Below, piece by piece: positions 29,098-39,716 of a stretch of DNA of 64,000 nt. The notes under the pieces are model-generated. The model made no database searches. It was not told the DNA's origin and was given only the letters and a program-made list of their open reading frames with translations. Position numbers and translations under genes: made by a program. Source of the stretch: Bacillus proteolyticus (GTDB taxonomy: Bacteria > Bacillota > Bacilli > Bacillales > Bacillaceae_G). Where the stretch lies: NCBI RefSeq assembly GCF_001884065.1, contig NZ_MACH01000008.1, positions 97,724-161,723 on the forward strand, in the 5' to 3' direction. Within the stretch, counting starts at the first letter, position 1. Each line of letters starts with the position of its first letter.

Positions 29098-29620
29098 AAT
29101 ATTCGTTTAACATTTCATCAATTGTAAATTTCAATCCGTGATAAGCAAATAAAGCTACAATTAAACTTGGGAACCCGTAGCGGTTACCTTCATCATCTGG
29201 AATAAGGCCTTTTAACAGTTTTGTATCGATATGTACATCTGTGTATTGTTCCAGTGATTCCGTACCTTCTTGAATAGCCGAGATTCCAACAATAGATTGA
29301 CCTTCTTCTTGAAATTTTTTTGCGATTTTTACAATTTCCTCATCCGTCGAAAAACGACTAATAAGAAGCACGCGGTCCGCAGAGGTTACAGCCGCTAGTT
29401 CGCCGTCTTCTATTAAACGTTTTGCTTGTTTCATTGGTTCAGCACCAAATAGTGCTTCAGCAACAACGCCCTCCATTTCATTTGTACCATGTAAATAAAT
29501 GAAACCATCGCCAACTAGTGCTTGAGCAAGTAGACGAGCGCTATCTTCTATATTCATTTCCTCTTTTTGAGAAACTCTGGAGAAATAACCACTTAATTGA
29601 GTTGAAAAAATTTTTAACAT
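29096..29620 (-). CDS. ywjG: DUF2529 protein, YwjG-like
   Basis: A 174-residue protein of the DUF2529 family with an SIS-like alpha/beta pattern (GDGFIYLHGTNEMEGVVAEA, ADRVLLISRFSTDEEIVKIA, GQSIVGISAIQEG). Function is unknown. It sits between pyrG and spo0F on the opposite strand, as ywjG does in B. subtilis. The 190-bp gap to spo0F must hold both promoters. A glycine-rich loop suggests sugar-phosphate binding, but no catalytic residues can be named. Confidence 0.8.
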   Translation of the reverse strand: MLKIFSTQLSGYFSRVSQKEEMNIEDSARLLAQALVGDGFIYLHGTNEMEGVVAEALFGAEPMKQAKRLIEDGELAAVTSADRVLLISRFSTDEEIVKIAKKFQEEGQSIVGISAIQEGTESLEQYTDVHIDTKLLKGLIPDDEGNRYGFPSLIVALFAYHGLKFTIDEMLNEY

Positions 29621-29820
29621 AATGTTACTCCCTTCGTACGTGTTTGCCGGCTTTCATTATAATTTATTTTTTTAGAAAGGTGAAATCGTAGGTAGCGTAA
29701 CGAAATAGTAAACGGTAAAATAAGAAAGAATAGGAAGGAATTTGGCAAAGAATAGCGAAAATAAATCGATAAGATATAAGAAGCTGTAAATCTTGTACTT
29801 ACACAGAAAGGTTGGGAGTT

Positions 29821-30189
29821 ATGGAAGGTAAAATTTTAATCGTTGATGATCAATATGGCATTCGTGTGTTATTACATGAAGTGTTCCAAAAAGAAGGTTA
29901 TCAGACGTTCCAAGCAGCGAATGGATTTCAAGCTTTAGATATCGTGAAAAAAGATAATCCAGATTTAGTAGTGTTAGATATGAAAATCCCAGGTATGGAT
30001 GGTATAGAGATTTTAAAACATGTAAAAGAAATTGATGAGAGTATTAAAGTGATTTTAATGACTGCTTATGGAGAATTGGATATGATTCAAGAAGCGAAAG
30101 ATTTAGGAGCTTTAATGCACTTTGCTAAACCGTTTGATATTGATGAGATTCGTCAAGCAGTGAGAGATCAACTTGCTGTAGAGGCGTAA
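29821..30189 (+). CDS. spo0F: Sporulation phosphorelay response regulator Spo0F
   Basis: A 122-residue single-domain response regulator. The acidic pocket is in ILIVDDQYG, the phosphorylated Asp53 in [12 protein letters not shown], Thr in ILMTAYGE and Lys in [11 protein letters not shown]. It accepts phosphate from sporulation kinases and hands it to Spo0B. The ATG at 29821 gives the normal length and lies 9 nt after AAAGG; an upstream TTG is less likely. A possible sigma-H -35 (GAAGGAATTT near 29735) precedes it, but the -10 is imperfect. Confidence 0.97.
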   Translation: MEGKILIVDDQYGIRVLLHEVFQKEGYQTFQAANGFQALDIVKKDNPDLVVLDMKIPGMDGIEILKHVKEIDESIKVILMTAYGELDMIQEAKDLGALMHFAKPFDIDEIRQAVRDQLAVEA

Positions 30190-30400
30190 AAAATGAATTT
30201 TTTATAAAAAATATGGAAAAAAGCGTTTACATGGACTATTGAGCAGGTGAATACGGTTGAGTTTTTTAGTACAAGTTGTTATCCTAATGAGTGTAGAAAA
30301 AAGTCCGGTATACAGATATACATATTTTACCTTATTCTGGTCATACTACCAGCGATAAGAACTTATCGGATACAAAAAACGTTTTTTAGGAGGATTCACC

Positions 30401-31258
30401 ATGCCTTTAGTTTCTATGAAAGAAATGCTAAACACAGCACTAGAAGGAAAATACGCAGTTGGTCAATTCAACATGAACAACTTAGAGTGGACTCAAGCTA
30501 TCTTAGCTGCTGCGGAAGAAGAAAAATCTCCTGTAATCCTAGGTGTATCTGAGGGTGCAGCTCGTCATATGACTGGTTTCAAAACAGTTGTAGCTATGGT
30601 TAAAGCTTTAATCGAAGAAATGAACATCACTGTTCCTGTAGCGATTCACCTTGACCATGGTTCAAGCTTCGAAAAATGTAAAGAAGCAATCGATGCAGGT
30701 TTCACATCTGTAATGATCGACGCTTCTCACCACCCATTCGAAGAAAACGTTGAAACTACTAAAAAAGTAGTAGAATACGCACACGCTCGTAACGTATCTG
30801 TTGAAGCTGAGCTTGGAACAGTTGGCGGACAAGAAGACGACATCATCGCTGAAGGCGTAATTTACGCTGATCCAGCAGAGTGTAAACACCTTGTTGAAGC
30901 AACAGGTATCGATTGCCTAGCTCCAGCTTTAGGTTCTGTACACGGTCCTTACAAAGGTGAGCCTAACTTAGGATTCGCTGAAATGGAACAAGTGCGTGAC
31001 TTCACTGGCGTACCTTTAGTATTACACGGTGGTACTGGTATCCCAACTGCTGATATCGTAAAAGCTATTTCTTTAGGTACTTCAAAAATCAACGTAAACA
31101 CTGAGAACCAAATTGAGTTTACAAAAGCTGTTCGTGAAGTATTAAACAAAGACCAAGAAGTTTACGATCCTCGTAAATTTATTGGACCTGGCCGCGACGC
31201 TATTAAAGCAACTGTTGCTGGTAAAATGCGTGAGTTCGGTTCTAACGGTAAAGCGTAA
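30401..31258 (+). CDS. fbaA: Fructose-1,6-bisphosphate aldolase, class II
   Basis: A 285-residue zinc-dependent aldolase of glycolysis and gluconeogenesis. Zinc and catalytic motifs are seen in [57 protein letters not shown] and [14 protein letters not shown]. The start follows TAGGAGG. Codon use is strongly biased to GTA, TTA, ATC and CGT, typical of highly expressed genes here. In B. subtilis the next gene is a transaldolase; none is present here. Confidence 0.97.
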   Translation: MPLVSMKEMLNTALEGKYAVGQFNMNNLEWTQAILAAAEEEKSPVILGVSEGAARHMTGFKTVVAMVKALIEEMNITVPVAIHLDHGSSFEKCKEAIDAGFTSVMIDASHHPFEENVETTKKVVEYAHARNVSVEAELGTVGGQEDDIIAEGVIYADPAECKHLVEATGIDCLAPALGSVHGPYKGEPNLGFAEMEQVRDFTGVPLVLHGGTGIPTADIVKAISLGTSKINVNTENQIEFTKAVREVLNKDQEVYDPRKFIGPGRDAIKATVAGKMREFGSNGKA

Positions 31259-31275
31259 GAATAAAATTCCGTTTT

Positions 31276-31310
31276 GGAAACCGTCTAGTCTTTTAGACGG
31301 TTTCCTTTCG
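31276..31310 (+). terminator. Terminator after fbaA
   Basis: GGAAACCGTCT-N8-AGACGGTTTCC followed by TTTCG; an 11-bp stem. Confidence 0.85.
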
Positions 31311-31487
31311 TTGTATAATGAAAGCGTGAACAAGTCTAAAGATTTTATAAAATGAATTTTTAGCCTGCAAATATAGAAAATAATGTGCATAGTCCTATTA
31401 ATAAATGTGATGAGTATCTGAGTTGGGGAATTTGATTCGATGAATAGTTAATCTTCATCTATTTGTACAGCAGGGGAGCTACAGGTG

Positions 31488-31574
31488 ATGGTTTTCTACT
31501 TATTGAGTTTTAGGGTGGAAAGAGTGGTTGAGATTCTTAAGGGGAACCTTTTACTTCTTTTTATAAAGCAGTAG
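31488..31574 (+). CDS. Possible 28-residue leader peptide before murA2
   Basis: A short frame, MVFYLLSFRVERVVEILKGN then LLLLFIKQ, opens with ATG 9 nt after GGGGAG and ends 33 bp before murA2. It lies in an otherwise gene-free 300-bp spacer (31306-31607). It could be an upstream regulatory peptide or chance; only the ribosome binding site supports it. Confidence 0.3.
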   Translation: MVFYLLSFRVERVVEILKGNLLLLFIKQ

Positions 31575-31607
31575 AAGATAAATACATTCACGAGAAGGGA
31601 GCTCAAT

Positions 31608-32897
31608 ATGGAAAAGTTGCTAATTGAAGGCGGAAGAGCTTTAAATGGAACAATTCGTGTGAGTGGTGCAAAGAACAGTGCTGTTGCATTAATTCCAGCG
31701 ACAATTTTAGCAGATACTCCAGTAACTATCGGTGGCGTTCCTAATATTTCGGACGTGAAAATGTTAGGAGACTTACTAGAGGAAATTGGAGGGAAAGTAA
31801 CTTATGGGCAGGAAGAAGAGATGGTAGTCGATCCTTCTAACATGGTTGCGATGCCTTTACCAAATGGAAAAGTGAAAAAATTGCGCGCCTCTTATTATTT
31901 AATGGGTGCAATGCTTGGCCGTTTTAAAAAAGCTGTTATTGGGCTTCCAGGTGGATGTCATTTAGGGCCACGACCGATTGATCAGCATATTAAAGGGTTT
32001 GAAGCGTTAGGGGCACATGTTACAAATGAACAAGGTGCCATTTATTTAAGAGCCGATGAATTGCGCGGGGCACGTATTTATTTAGATGTTGTTAGTGTAG
32101 GAGCTACAATCAATATTATGCTAGCGGCTGTACGAGCGAAAGGTAGAACTGTTATTGAAAATGCAGCGAAAGAACCGGAGATTATTGATGTAGCCACATT
32201 ATTAACAAGTATGGGAGCGCGCATTAAAGGTGCTGGTACAGATGTAATCCGAATTGATGGTGTGGACTCCCTGCATGGTTGTCACCATACTATCATTCCA
32301 GATCGTATTGAAGCTGGTACGTATATGATTTTAGGAGCTGCATCAGGAGGAGAAGTAACAGTTGATAATGTTATTCCTCAGCATTTAGAGTCAGTAACTG
32401 CGAAGCTAAGAGAAGCTGGTGTCCAAGTTGAAACGAACGATGACCAAATTACAGTGAACGGTAATAGAAGGTTAAAAGTAGTTGATATAAAAACGCTTGT
32501 ATATCCAGGTTTCCCAACAGATTTACAACAGCCGTTTACGACGCTTTTAACAAAGGCGCACGGGACGGGAGTTGTCACGGATACAATTTACGGCGCACGT
32601 TTCAAACATATTGATGAATTGCGTCGTATGAATGCGCAAATTAAAGTAGAAGGTCGTTCGGCAATTGTAACTGGTCCTGTTTTATTGCAAGGTGCAAAAG
32701 TGAAGGCAAGTGACTTACGAGCTGGGGCTTCCCTTGTTATTGCAGGGTTAATGGCGGATGGAATTACAGAAGTAACCGGACTTGAACATATTGATCGAGG
32801 CTATGAAAATATAGTAGACAAGCTTAAAGGGCTTGGTGCAAACATTTGGCGGGAACAAATGACAAATCAAGAGATTGAAGAAATGAAGAACGCTTAA
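31608..32897 (+). CDS. murA2: UDP-N-acetylglucosamine 1-carboxyvinyltransferase (second MurA type)
   Basis: A 429-residue enzyme that transfers enolpyruvate from PEP to UDP-GlcNAc, the first committed step of peptidoglycan synthesis and the fosfomycin target. The reactive Cys117 is present in [22 protein letters not shown] supplies the conserved substrate lysine. Location between fba and glpX/rho corresponds to B. subtilis murAB (murZ), so a housekeeping murA probably exists elsewhere; it may in fact be within another atp-proximal region outside the window. Confidence 0.95.
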   Translation: MEKLLIEGGRALNGTIRVSGAKNSAVALIPATILADTPVTIGGVPNISDVKMLGDLLEEIGGKVTYGQEEEMVVDPSNMVAMPLPNGKVKKLRASYYLMGAMLGRFKKAVIGLPGGCHLGPRPIDQHIKGFEALGAHVTNEQGAIYLRADELRGARIYLDVVSVGATINIMLAAVRAKGRTVIENAAKEPEIIDVATLLTSMGARIKGAGTDVIRIDGVDSLHGCHHTIIPDRIEAGTYMILGAASGGEVTVDNVIPQHLESVTAKLREAGVQVETNDDQITVNGNRRLKVVDIKTLVYPGFPTDLQQPFTTLLTKAHGTGVVTDTIYGARFKHIDELRRMNAQIKVEGRSAIVTGPVLLQGAKVKASDLRAGASLVIAGLMADGITEVTGLEHIDRGYENIVDKLKGLGANIWREQMTNQEIEEMKNA

Positions 32898-32906
32898 AGT
32901 GATGAT

Positions 32907-32948
32907 ACTTCCGCAAGTGGGGAGCGAAGAATCACCACTTGCGGAAGT
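32907..32948 (+). terminator. Hairpin between murA2 and glpX
   Basis: ACTTCCGCAAGTGG and CCACTTGCGGAAGT form a perfect 14-bp stem with a 14-nt loop. There is no T tract, so termination may be weak or another factor may use it. Confidence 0.5.
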
Positions 32949-33017
32949 ACACTTTATAGAAAAACACGGTTCACAAAATACGGCAGAAATATAAAGACTT
33001 AAAGGAGAGGGATTATC

Positions 33018-33983
33018 GTGGAAAGAAGTTTATCTATGGAGTTAGTACGTGTAACGGAGGCTGCAGCATTATCATCAGCGCGTTGGATGGGGCGCGGGAA
33101 AAAAGATGAGGCAGACGGTGCAGCAACATCAGCTATGCGTGATGTATTTGATACAGTTCCGATGAAAGGGACAGTTGTAATTGGCGAAGGTGAAATGGAT
33201 GAAGCACCAATGCTGTATATCGGAGAGAAATTAGGTACAGGATATGGACCACGTGTAGACGTTGCAGTTGATCCTTTAGAGGGGACTAACATCGTAGCAG
33301 CTGGCGGATGGAATGCACTTGCTGTTATTGCAATTGCAGATCATGGTAATTTGTTGCATGCTCCTGACATGTACATGGATAAAATTGCGGTTGGCCCAGA
33401 AGCAGTTGGGGCAGTTGATATTAACGCACCTATTATCGATAACCTACGTGCCGTTGCGAAAGCGAAGAATAAAGATATTGAAGATGTTGTAGCGACAGTT
33501 TTAAATCGTCCACGTCATCAAGCAATTATCGAAGAAATTCGTAAGGCTGGTGCACGTATTAAGTTAATTAATGATGGAGATGTAGCTGGAGCAATCAATA
33601 CAGCATTTGACCGTACAGGTGTAGATATTTTATTCGGTTCTGGTGGGGCTCCTGAAGGTGTACTAGCTGCGGTTGCGCTAAAATGCTTAGGTGGAGAAAT
33701 TCAAGGAAAGCTCTTACCACAAGACGAAGCTGAATTAGAACGTTGTAAAAAAATGGGCATTGAAGATATAAATCGCATCCTTCGTATGGAAGACTTAGTA
33801 AAAGGTGACGATGCAATCTTTGCTGCAACAGGTGTAACAGACGGAGAACTATTACGCGGCGTTCAATTTAAAGGTAGCGTAGGAACAACACAATCCCTTG
33901 TTATGCGTGCGAAGTCAGGTACAGTACGCTTCGTAGACGGACGTCATAGCTTAAATAAAAAACCGAACTTGGTTATTAAATAA
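33018..33983 (+). CDS. glpX: Fructose-1,6-bisphosphatase, class II
   Basis: A 321-residue GlpX-type phosphatase used in gluconeogenesis. Metal-binding motifs are seen in [15 protein letters not shown] and [35 protein letters not shown] and [11 protein letters not shown] are family segments. Initiation at GTG follows AAAGGAGAGG. It corresponds to B. subtilis ywjI and sits between murA2 and rho as there. The repeat element after it begins at the stop codon. Confidence 0.95.
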   Translation: MERSLSMELVRVTEAAALSSARWMGRGKKDEADGAATSAMRDVFDTVPMKGTVVIGEGEMDEAPMLYIGEKLGTGYGPRVDVAVDPLEGTNIVAAGGWNALAVIAIADHGNLLHAPDMYMDKIAVGPEAVGAVDINAPIIDNLRAVAKAKNKDIEDVVATVLNRPRHQAIIEEIRKAGARIKLINDGDVAGAINTAFDRTGVDILFGSGGAPEGVLAAVALKCLGGEIQGKLLPQDEAELERCKKMGIEDINRILRMEDLVKGDDAIFAATGVTDGELLRGVQFKGSVGTTQSLVMRAKSGTVRFVDGRHSLNKKPNLVIK

Positions 33984-34058
33984 AAAGTGGAGGCAGCTCG
34001 TTCAGAATGGGAGGAAGAAGCGAATCTACCGACCATTCTAGCCGCCGAAACTAGATTA
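33984..34058 (-). repeat. Internally deleted long-hairpin repeat after glpX
   Basis: About 75 bp with the family edges (AAAAAGTGGAGGCAGCTCG at one end, CATTCTAGCCGCCGAAACTA at the other) but lacking the central hairpin. It begins directly at the glpX stop, in the orientation seen after argS. Confidence 0.65.
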
Positions 34059-34123
34059 AATAAAAGTAGAAATGCCTCATCTATTCTTCCTTAAAATCAG
34101 GTGAGTAGAAAAAAGAAAGAAAT

Positions 34124-34275
34124 ATAAAGTGAAACTTTAATCAGTGGGGGGAGCTTCATCCCCCGCTGATTATTAACCTTCACCAATCGTGCTTTTACGG
34201 GCGGTTGATCTCCCGCCTAAATTCTGTACTTTATAGCCAGATTTTGAGGTGGGAGTCTTACAGCCCGTTCATGCA
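34124..34275 (+). repeat. bcr1-type repeat, copy 2
   Basis: Forward copy starting GTGAAACTTTAATCAG after an ATAAA (34124-34128). It shows the GATTATTA, ACGGGCGGTTGATCTCCCGC and TTTTGAGGTGGGA blocks shared with copies 1 and 3. The 3' end is diverged and merges into a terminator hairpin, so the second target duplication is not clear. Confidence 0.8.
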
Positions 34276-34277
34276 AA

Positions 34278-34312
34278 AAGCGAAGACAAATTTTCTTGTC
34301 TTCGCTTCTTGT
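34278..34312 (+). terminator. Terminator between the bcr1 copy and rho
   Basis: AAGCGAAGACAA-N6-TTGTCTTCGCTT followed by CTTG; a perfect 12-bp stem, probably the end of the glpX transcript. Confidence 0.75.
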
Positions 34313-34471
34313 ATTTGTGTTTCAACGTATTGATTAAAACTAGACAAAAGGGTTACAATAGTGAATATTACCCTACTTGAACTTATTGCCTTTCATTATT
34401 AATTATTTGCCTTCCGTATTTTTTCCCTTTACCCATTTGAAAAGAGAATAACGTTAAAGTGTGGTGTCTGA

Positions 34472-35743
34472 ATGAATTTGTCAATTGCAGCATTAGAAAA
34501 CATGAAATTAAAAGAGTTATACGAGCTTGCGAAAGAATTTAAGATTTCGTATTACAGCAAGTTAACGAAAAAAGAGCTAATCTTTGCTATCTTAAAAGCT
34601 CGAGCAGAAAAAGAAGGTTTCTTTTTCATGGAAGGCGTATTAGAAATTATTCAATCAGAAGGATTTGGATTCCTACGTCCTATCAACTATTCTCCAAGCT
34701 CAGAAGATATTTATATCTCAGCTTCGCAAATTCGTCGCTTCGATTTACGTAATGGAGATAAGGTTTCTGGTAAAGTACGACCTCCGAAAGAAAATGAACG
34801 CTATTTTGGATTATTACAAGTTGAAGCTGTAAACGGTGATGATCCAGAATCAGCAAAAGAGCGTGTGCATTTCCCTGCATTAACACCGTTATACCCAGAT
34901 CGCCAAATGAAATTGGAAACGGAAACGAAAAAGTTACCGACACGCATCATGGATTTAATCGCACCAGTTGGATTTGGACAACGTGGTTTAATTGTTGCGC
35001 CTCCAAAGGCTGGTAAAACAAGTCTGTTAAAAGAAATTGCACACAGTGTCACAACAAATCATCCGGAAGCAGAATTAATTGTACTTTTAATTGATGAGCG
35101 TCCAGAGGAAGTAACAGATATTGAACGTTCTGTTAAAGGTGACGTTGTAAGCTCTACTTTTGATGAAGTACCAGAAAATCATATTAAAGTAGCCGAGCTT
35201 GTATTAGAGCGTGCAATGCGTCTTGTGGAACATAAAAAAGATGTTGTCATTTTAATGGATAGTATTACCCGTTTAGCGCGTGCTTACAACCTTGTTATTC
35301 CGCCAAGTGGTAGAACATTATCCGGTGGTATCGATCCAGCTGCCTTCCATAGACCGAAGCGCTTCTTCGGAGCTGCGCGTAATATTGAAGAAGGCGGTAG
35401 CTTAACAATTTTAGCAACAGCCCTTGTTGATACAGGGTCTCGTATGGACGATGTAATTTACGAGGAGTTTAAAGGAACTGGAAATATGGAACTTCACTTA
35501 GATCGCTCATTAGCTGAGCGTCGTATCTTCCCAGCGATTGATATTCGTCGCTCTGGTACGCGTAAAGAAGACCTCTTAATTCCGAAAGAACATTTAGACA
35601 AATTATGGGGTATTCGTAAAACGATGCGTGATACACCAGACTTTGTTGAAAGTTTCTTACGTAAACTTCGTCAAACAAAGACAAATGAAGAATTTTTACA
35701 AAACATTGTTGCAGACTCAAAAAGGTATGTAACAACTAAGTAA
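34472..35743 (+). CDS. rho: Transcription termination factor Rho
   Basis: A 423-residue hexameric RNA helicase. The Rho N-terminal helix bundle ([20 protein letters not shown]) is followed by the cold-shock RNA-binding domain with [18 protein letters not shown]. The ATPase domain has Walker [13 protein letters not shown] and Walker [17 protein letters not shown]; the Q and R loops follow in GALA-type order ([20 protein letters not shown]). The upstream ribosome site is weak (GTGGTG), which fits autoregulated, modest expression. No long insertion is present in the N-terminal domain. Confidence 0.97.
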   Translation: MNLSIAALENMKLKELYELAKEFKISYYSKLTKKELIFAILKARAEKEGFFFMEGVLEIIQSEGFGFLRPINYSPSSEDIYISASQIRRFDLRNGDKVSGKVRPPKENERYFGLLQVEAVNGDDPESAKERVHFPALTPLYPDRQMKLETETKKLPTRIMDLIAPVGFGQRGLIVAPPKAGKTSLLKEIAHSVTTNHPEAELIVLLIDERPEEVTDIERSVKGDVVSSTFDEVPENHIKVAELVLERAMRLVEHKKDVVILMDSITRLARAYNLVIPPSGRTLSGGIDPAAFHRPKRFFGAARNIEEGGSLTILATALVDTGSRMDDVIYEEFKGTGNMELHLDRSLAERRIFPAIDIRRSGTRKEDLLIPKEHLDKLWGIRKTMRDTPDFVESFLRKLRQTKTNEEFLQNIVADSKRYVTTK

Positions 35744-35758
35744 AGGGAAAAGATTGGG

Positions 35759-35789
35759 ACTCGCTTATTTCGTAGTAAGCGAGTTTTTT
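35759..35789 (+). terminator. Terminator after rho
   Basis: ACTCGCTTA-N8-TAAGCGAGT followed by TTTTTTA. Confidence 0.85.
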
Positions 35790-35868
35790 ATGTTTTTTAA
35801 GGGAATATTAGAGAGAGTAATATATGGGAATAATTATGTTTTTTGAGATGGAAATCATATTTTGTATT

Positions 35869-36266
35869 AGAGCTGGGCGAGTCATCTCCACTTTTGATTA
35901 ATATCCAGTTCCGGGGGCTAGCTCTTCGCATCTAAGAACCTTCCGCCCGAAAGGTAAAAAGCACCTTTAGGGCGAAAGAACCTTAGCTGGTCAGAGCTGA
36001 ACGAGCCACCTCCACTTTCAGGTGTTATCTAGCTCCAGCGGCGAGAATGGTCGGTGGCTTCGCGTCTTCCTACGAGGCAAAAAGCGCCTCTGCGTCAGAA
36101 GCTCCATCCACCTTCCATTCTGAGCGAGCCGCTTGCGCTTTTAATTAATATCCAGCTCCAGCGGCTAGAATCTCCGGTCATTTCGCTCTCTCGCCTGAAG
36201 CAAAAAGCGCTTCATGCGAGAGAGCTTGAAGTGTCCTGGATTCTGAACGAGCCGCTTGTGCTTTTA
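35869..36266 (+). repeat. Array of three long-hairpin repeats between rho and rpmE2
   Basis: A truncated 3' end (35869-35894) and three full elements: 35902-36020, 36026-36143 and 36149-36266. Each starts TATC(T/C)AG(C/T)TCC and ends near CTTTTA. The ends pair (GCGGCTAGAAT with ATTCTGAGCGAGCCGC). The central stems differ (AAAGGT/ACCTTT, GAGGC/GCCTC, GAAGC/GCTTC) but all close the same loop AAAAAGC. The open frame across 36054-36320 is a by-product of the repeats. Confidence 0.85.
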
Positions 36267-36292
36267 ATTTTTAAAAAGACAAAAACAGGTAG

Positions 36293-36321
36293 TTGCAAAA
36301 TGGAGTTAGCCTTGTTATAAT
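36293..36321 (+). promoter_or_regulatory. Promoter of rpmE2
   Basis: TTGCAA (36293-36298), exactly 17 bp, then TATAAT (36316-36321). No Zur-type palindrome is seen nearby, so zinc control is not indicated. Confidence 0.8.
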
Positions 36322-36416
36322 TTCATCATATGTGTTTCATCAATATAGTTGTGTGAGCAGCTGAAGATGAAAAACTCTGTTTCGAAAATGATTCAGGGCG
36401 GAAGGAGATGAAAAGA

Positions 36417-36662
36417 ATGAAAGCAGGAATCCATCCAAATTACAATAAAGTTGTATTTATGGACACGAACACAGGCTTCAAATTCTTAAGCGGGTCTACT
36501 AAAGGCTCTAGCGAAACTGTTGAGTGGGAAGATGGTAACACTTATCCATTACTAAAAATTGAGATCAGTTCTGATTCTCACCCATTCTACACTGGACGTC
36601 AGAAGTTTGCTACTGCAGACGGACGTGTTGACCGCTTCAATAAGAAATACGGCATCAAGTAA
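36417..36662 (+). CDS. rpmE2: Ribosomal protein L31, type B (zinc-free)
   Basis: An 81-residue large-subunit protein. It is the type B form: [20 protein letters not shown], then [14 protein letters not shown] near the C-terminus, with no CxxC pair for zinc. The ATG at 36417 lies 9 nt after GGAAGGAG; an in-frame ATG three codons upstream is too close to that site. In B. subtilis this position after rho carries the zinc-binding L31, so the zinc-free form occupies the housekeeping locus here. A clear promoter and terminator make it monocistronic. Confidence 0.95.
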   Translation: MKAGIHPNYNKVVFMDTNTGFKFLSGSTKGSSETVEWEDGNTYPLLKIEISSDSHPFYTGRQKFATADGRVDRFNKKYGIK

Positions 36663-36673
36663 TAAAGAACATA

Positions 36674-36712
36674 AAACAGGCAAGTGTATGTATTCGCTTG
36701 TCTGTTTTTTTT
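36674..36712 (+). terminator. Terminator after rpmE2
   Basis: AAACAGGCAAG-N12-CTTGTCTGTTT followed by TTTTT, with one wobble pair. Confidence 0.85.
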
Positions 36713-36772
36713 GCAAAAATATTAAACCTTTACCCTACTTTGGATTAGGAAAGTAGATGAAAGGAGAGCTCA

Positions 36773-37357
36773 ATGTACTTAATGAATCAAAATGGTTGGA
36801 TTGAAGTGATTTGCGGGAGTATGTTTTCTGGAAAATCAGAAGAGCTCATCCGCCGTATACGCCGTACACAATTTGCGAAACAACATGCAATTGTATTTAA
36901 ACCATGTATTGATAATCGTTATAGTGAAGAAGATGTTGTATCACATAATGGATTAAAGGTTAAAGCAGTTCCTGTTTCAGCTTCAAAAGATATATTTAAC
37001 CATGTAACAGAAGAAATGGATGTTATTGCAATCGATGAGGTACAATTTTTTGATGGGGACATTGTGGAAGTGGTGCAAGTATTGGCAAATCGTGGCTATC
37101 GTGTCATTGTAGCTGGATTAGACCAAGATTTCCGTGGTCTACCATTTGGACAAGTTCCTCAGCTGATGGCGATTGCTGAACATGTAACTAAATTGCAGGC
37201 AGTTTGTTCTGCATGTGGATCTCCTGCAAGTCGTACGCAACGTTTAATCGATGGAGAACCAGCGGCATTTGATGATCCAATTATTTTAGTTGGGGCTTCA
37301 GAATCGTATGAACCACGTTGTCGTCATTGTCATGCAGTACCTACAAAACAAAGATAA
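36773..37357 (+). CDS. tdk: Thymidine kinase
   Basis: A 194-residue type II thymidine kinase for salvage of thymidine. The P-loop is [14 protein letters not shown] (about 15-28), the catalytic Glu is in [11 protein letters not shown], and [13 protein letters not shown] is the family segment. A structural zinc site is formed by CSACGS and CRHCHA. The start follows AAAGGAG by 6 nt. It is followed by a short terminator and then the repeat array. Confidence 0.96.
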   Translation: MYLMNQNGWIEVICGSMFSGKSEELIRRIRRTQFAKQHAIVFKPCIDNRYSEEDVVSHNGLKVKAVPVSASKDIFNHVTEEMDVIAIDEVQFFDGDIVEVVQVLANRGYRVIVAGLDQDFRGLPFGQVPQLMAIAEHVTKLQAVCSACGSPASRTQRLIDGEPAAFDDPIILVGASESYEPRCRHCHAVPTKQR

Positions 37358-37360
37358 ATG

Positions 37361-37389
37361 AAACTCGCTATGTAGAGCGGGTTTTTTTC
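37361..37389 (+). terminator. Terminator after tdk
   Basis: ACTCGCT-ATGT-AGAGCGGGT (wobble pairs) followed by seven T. Confidence 0.75.
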
Positions 37390-37408
37390 GAAAATAGATG
37401 AAGATTGG

Positions 37409-37723
37409 TGGCCAGCTCTTCGCACAGCTAAGAACTTTAGGCAGTCAGAGTTGAGCAAGCCGCTTGCGCTTTTAAATATATTATCTAGCTCCAGCGGCTA
37501 GAATCTCCGGCCATTTCACTCTCTCGCTCGAAGCAAAAAGCGCTTCAAGGTCGAGAGCTGAAAGTGTCCTGCGATTCTGAGCGAGCCGCTTGCGCTTTTA
37601 AATATTATCTAGCTCCGCCTCCTAGGTCCTTGAGTCTAAGAACCTCCCGCACGAGAAGACAAAAAGCGTCTTCTGTGCGAGAGAACCTTAGCCACTGGAC
37701 CTAAGCAGTCGGCTCCGCTTTTA
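37409..37723 (+). repeat. Array of long-hairpin repeats between tdk and prfA
   Basis: One internally deleted copy (37409-37474) and two full ones (37482-37600 and 37606-37723). The full copies have central stems GAAGC/GCTTC and GAAGAC/GTCTTC, each closing AAAAAGC. Together with the copies after rho they give compensated base changes in the same structure. Confidence 0.85.
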
Positions 37724-37797
37724 AATATAATTTGCGTTTTTTTGATTAAGTACCATATACTATTTGTATTAGATACTAGGATGTAGAGGTGAATGGT

Positions 37798-38865
37798 GTG
37801 TTAGATCGTTTGCAAGCTGTAGAAGATCGTTATGAGAAGTTAAATGAATTGTTAAGTGACCCAGAGGTTATTAGCGATACAAATAAGCTTCGTGAGTATT
37901 CAAAGGAACAATCTGATATGCAGGAAACGGTAGAGGTGTACCGTGAGTATAAAGATGTTCGTGAGCAATTACGAGATGCAAAAGCAATGTTAGAAGATAA
38001 GTTAGACGCTGAGATGCGTGAAATGGTTAAGGAAGAAGTTTCTGAATTAGAAGGACAAGAGAAAACATTATCAGAACGTCTGAAAATTTTACTTGTTCCT
38101 AAAGACCCTAATGATGATAAAAACGTTATCGTTGAGGTTCGTGGTGCAGCTGGTGGTGACGAGGCGGCTTTATTTGCCGGTGACTTATACCGTATGTATA
38201 GTCGTTACGCTGAGGTACAAGGTTGGAAAACTGAAATTATTGAGGCTAGCTATACAGAATTAGGTGGATATAAAGAGATTATCTTTATGATCAACGGTAA
38301 AGGTGCTTTCGCGAAACTGAAATTCGAAAATGGCGCTCACCGTGTACAACGTGTTCCTGAAACGGAATCTGGTGGACGTATTCATACATCTACAGCAACG
38401 GTAGCTGTGTTACCAGAGGCGGAAGAAGTAGAAATTAATATTCATGAAAAAGATGTTCGTGTTGATACGTTCGCTTCTAGTGGTCCTGGTGGACAAAGCG
38501 TTAATACAACGATGTCAGCGGTACGTTTAACGCATTTACCGACTGGTGTAGTTGTATCTTGTCAGGATGAGAAATCACAGATTAAGAATAAAGAAAAAGC
38601 AATGAAAGTATTACGTGCACGTGTTTATGATAAATTTAGACAAGAAGCACAAGCTGAGTACGATCAAAACCGTAAACAAGCTGTTGGTACGGGAGATCGT
38701 TCAGAGCGTATTCGTACGTATAACTTCCCGCAAAACCGTGTTACTGACCATCGAATCGGCTTAACGATTCAAAAGCTAGATCAAATCCTACAAGGTAAGT
38801 TAGATGATTTCATCAATGCCTTAGTGATGGAAGATCAGGCGCAAAAGATGGAGGCAGCTGAGTAA
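37798..38865 (+). CDS. prfA: Peptide chain release factor 1
   Basis: A 355-residue release factor that reads UAA and UAG. The anticodon-like tripeptide region is in [14 protein letters not shown] and the GGQ motif lies at 231-233 in [11 protein letters not shown]. The GTG at 37798 (LDRLQAV) gives the normal family length; a GTG three codons earlier overlaps the GAGGTG site. The stop overlaps the prmC start by one base (TAATG), matching the functional link, since PrmC methylates the GGQ glutamine. Confidence 0.97.
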   Translation: MLDRLQAVEDRYEKLNELLSDPEVISDTNKLREYSKEQSDMQETVEVYREYKDVREQLRDAKAMLEDKLDAEMREMVKEEVSELEGQEKTLSERLKILLVPKDPNDDKNVIVEVRGAAGGDEAALFAGDLYRMYSRYAEVQGWKTEIIEASYTELGGYKEIIFMINGKGAFAKLKFENGAHRVQRVPETESGGRIHTSTATVAVLPEAEEVEINIHEKDVRVDTFASSGPGGQSVNTTMSAVRLTHLPTGVVVSCQDEKSQIKNKEKAMKVLRARVYDKFRQEAQAEYDQNRKQAVGTGDRSERIRTYNFPQNRVTDHRIGLTIQKLDQILQGKLDDFINALVMEDQAQKMEAAE

Positions 38866-39716
38866 TGCGTGTCTATGAAGCCCTGAAATGGGCTTCTTCT
38901 TTTTTACAAGAAAATGGACGAGATGAGAATGCGGGAGAAATTGTCCTTTGTCATGTATTAAAGACGAACAGAACAGGAATGCTCATGAATATGCGTGAAG
39001 AAATAACTGCGGAACAAGAGACAAGCTTTACGGAGTTTATCCACAAGCATGTAGAAGGTATTCCTATTCAATATATGATTGGTTATGAAATGTTTTATGG
39101 ACGATCGTTCTTTGTGAATGAAGAAGTATTAATACCAAGGCCAGAAACAGAGGAACTTATAGTTGGGGTCCTAGAGAGAATTGAGCGTCATTTCGGTAAT
39201 GAGGAGCTTCATGTAGCGGATATTGGCACAGGTAGTGGAGCGATTTCTATTACGCTCGCTTTAGAAAATAAAAATCTTCATGTGTATACGGTAGATATTG
39301 CACAGGAGTCGATTGAAGTTGCAAAAGAAAATGCAAAGGCTTTAGGAGCGGAAGTAACTTTCTATCACGGTGATTTACTGTCTCCGTTTTATGAAACTGG
39401 TCAGAAGTTAGATGTCGTTGTTTCAAATCCTCCGTATATACCGGAGGAAGATTGGCGTGGTCTTTCTACTGTTGTGAAAGAGCATGAGCCGAAAAGGGCG
39501 CTTGTTGGCGGTGAAGATGGACTAGATTTCTATCGTCGTTTTATGGAGGAATTGCCGAACGTATTAAAGAAAAAGGCGATTGTGGCGTTTGAAATTGGTG
39601 TGGGGCAAGGTGAAGATGTAAAAGCATTATTACAGCAAACTTTCCCGCACGCTCACGTTGAAGTTGTCTTTGATATTAATGGAAAAGATCGCATGGTATT
39701 TGCAGAGATGGAGTAA
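38865..39716 (+). CDS. prmC: Release factor glutamine methyltransferase
   Basis: A 283-residue SAM-dependent methyltransferase (HemK family). An N-terminal helical domain is followed by the Rossmann motif [13 protein letters not shown] and the catalytic NPPY at 188-191, which holds the substrate glutamine amide. It is translationally coupled to prfA, whose product it modifies. Confidence 0.96.
   Translation: MRVYEALKWASSFLQENGRDENAGEIVLCHVLKTNRTGMLMNMREEITAEQETSFTEFIHKHVEGIPIQYMIGYEMFYGRSFFVNEEVLIPRPETEELIVGVLERIERHFGNEELHVADIGTGSGAISITLALENKNLHVYTVDIAQESIEVAKENAKALGAEVTFYHGDLLSPFYETGQKLDVVVSNPPYIPEEDWRGLSTVVKEHEPKRALVGGEDGLDFYRRFMEELPNVLKKKAIVAFEIGVGQGEDVKALLQQTFPHAHVEVVFDINGKDRMVFAEME

Noticed and set aside
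29730-29775. Sigma-H promoter and Spo0A box before spo0F
   Set aside because: GAAGGAATTT is a good -35, but the -10 (AGCGAAA) has a mismatch and no clear 0A box was found; not strong enough for a feature.
30210-30235. Catabolite-repression (cre) site before fbaA
   Set aside because: The 3' half GCGTTTACAT fits, but the 5' half lacks the TGNAA part of the consensus.
36054-36320. 88-residue open frame between rho and rpmE2
   Set aside because: It runs across the repeat array and has no ribosome binding site; a matching frame appears at the related array at 43708, as expected from repeat sequence.
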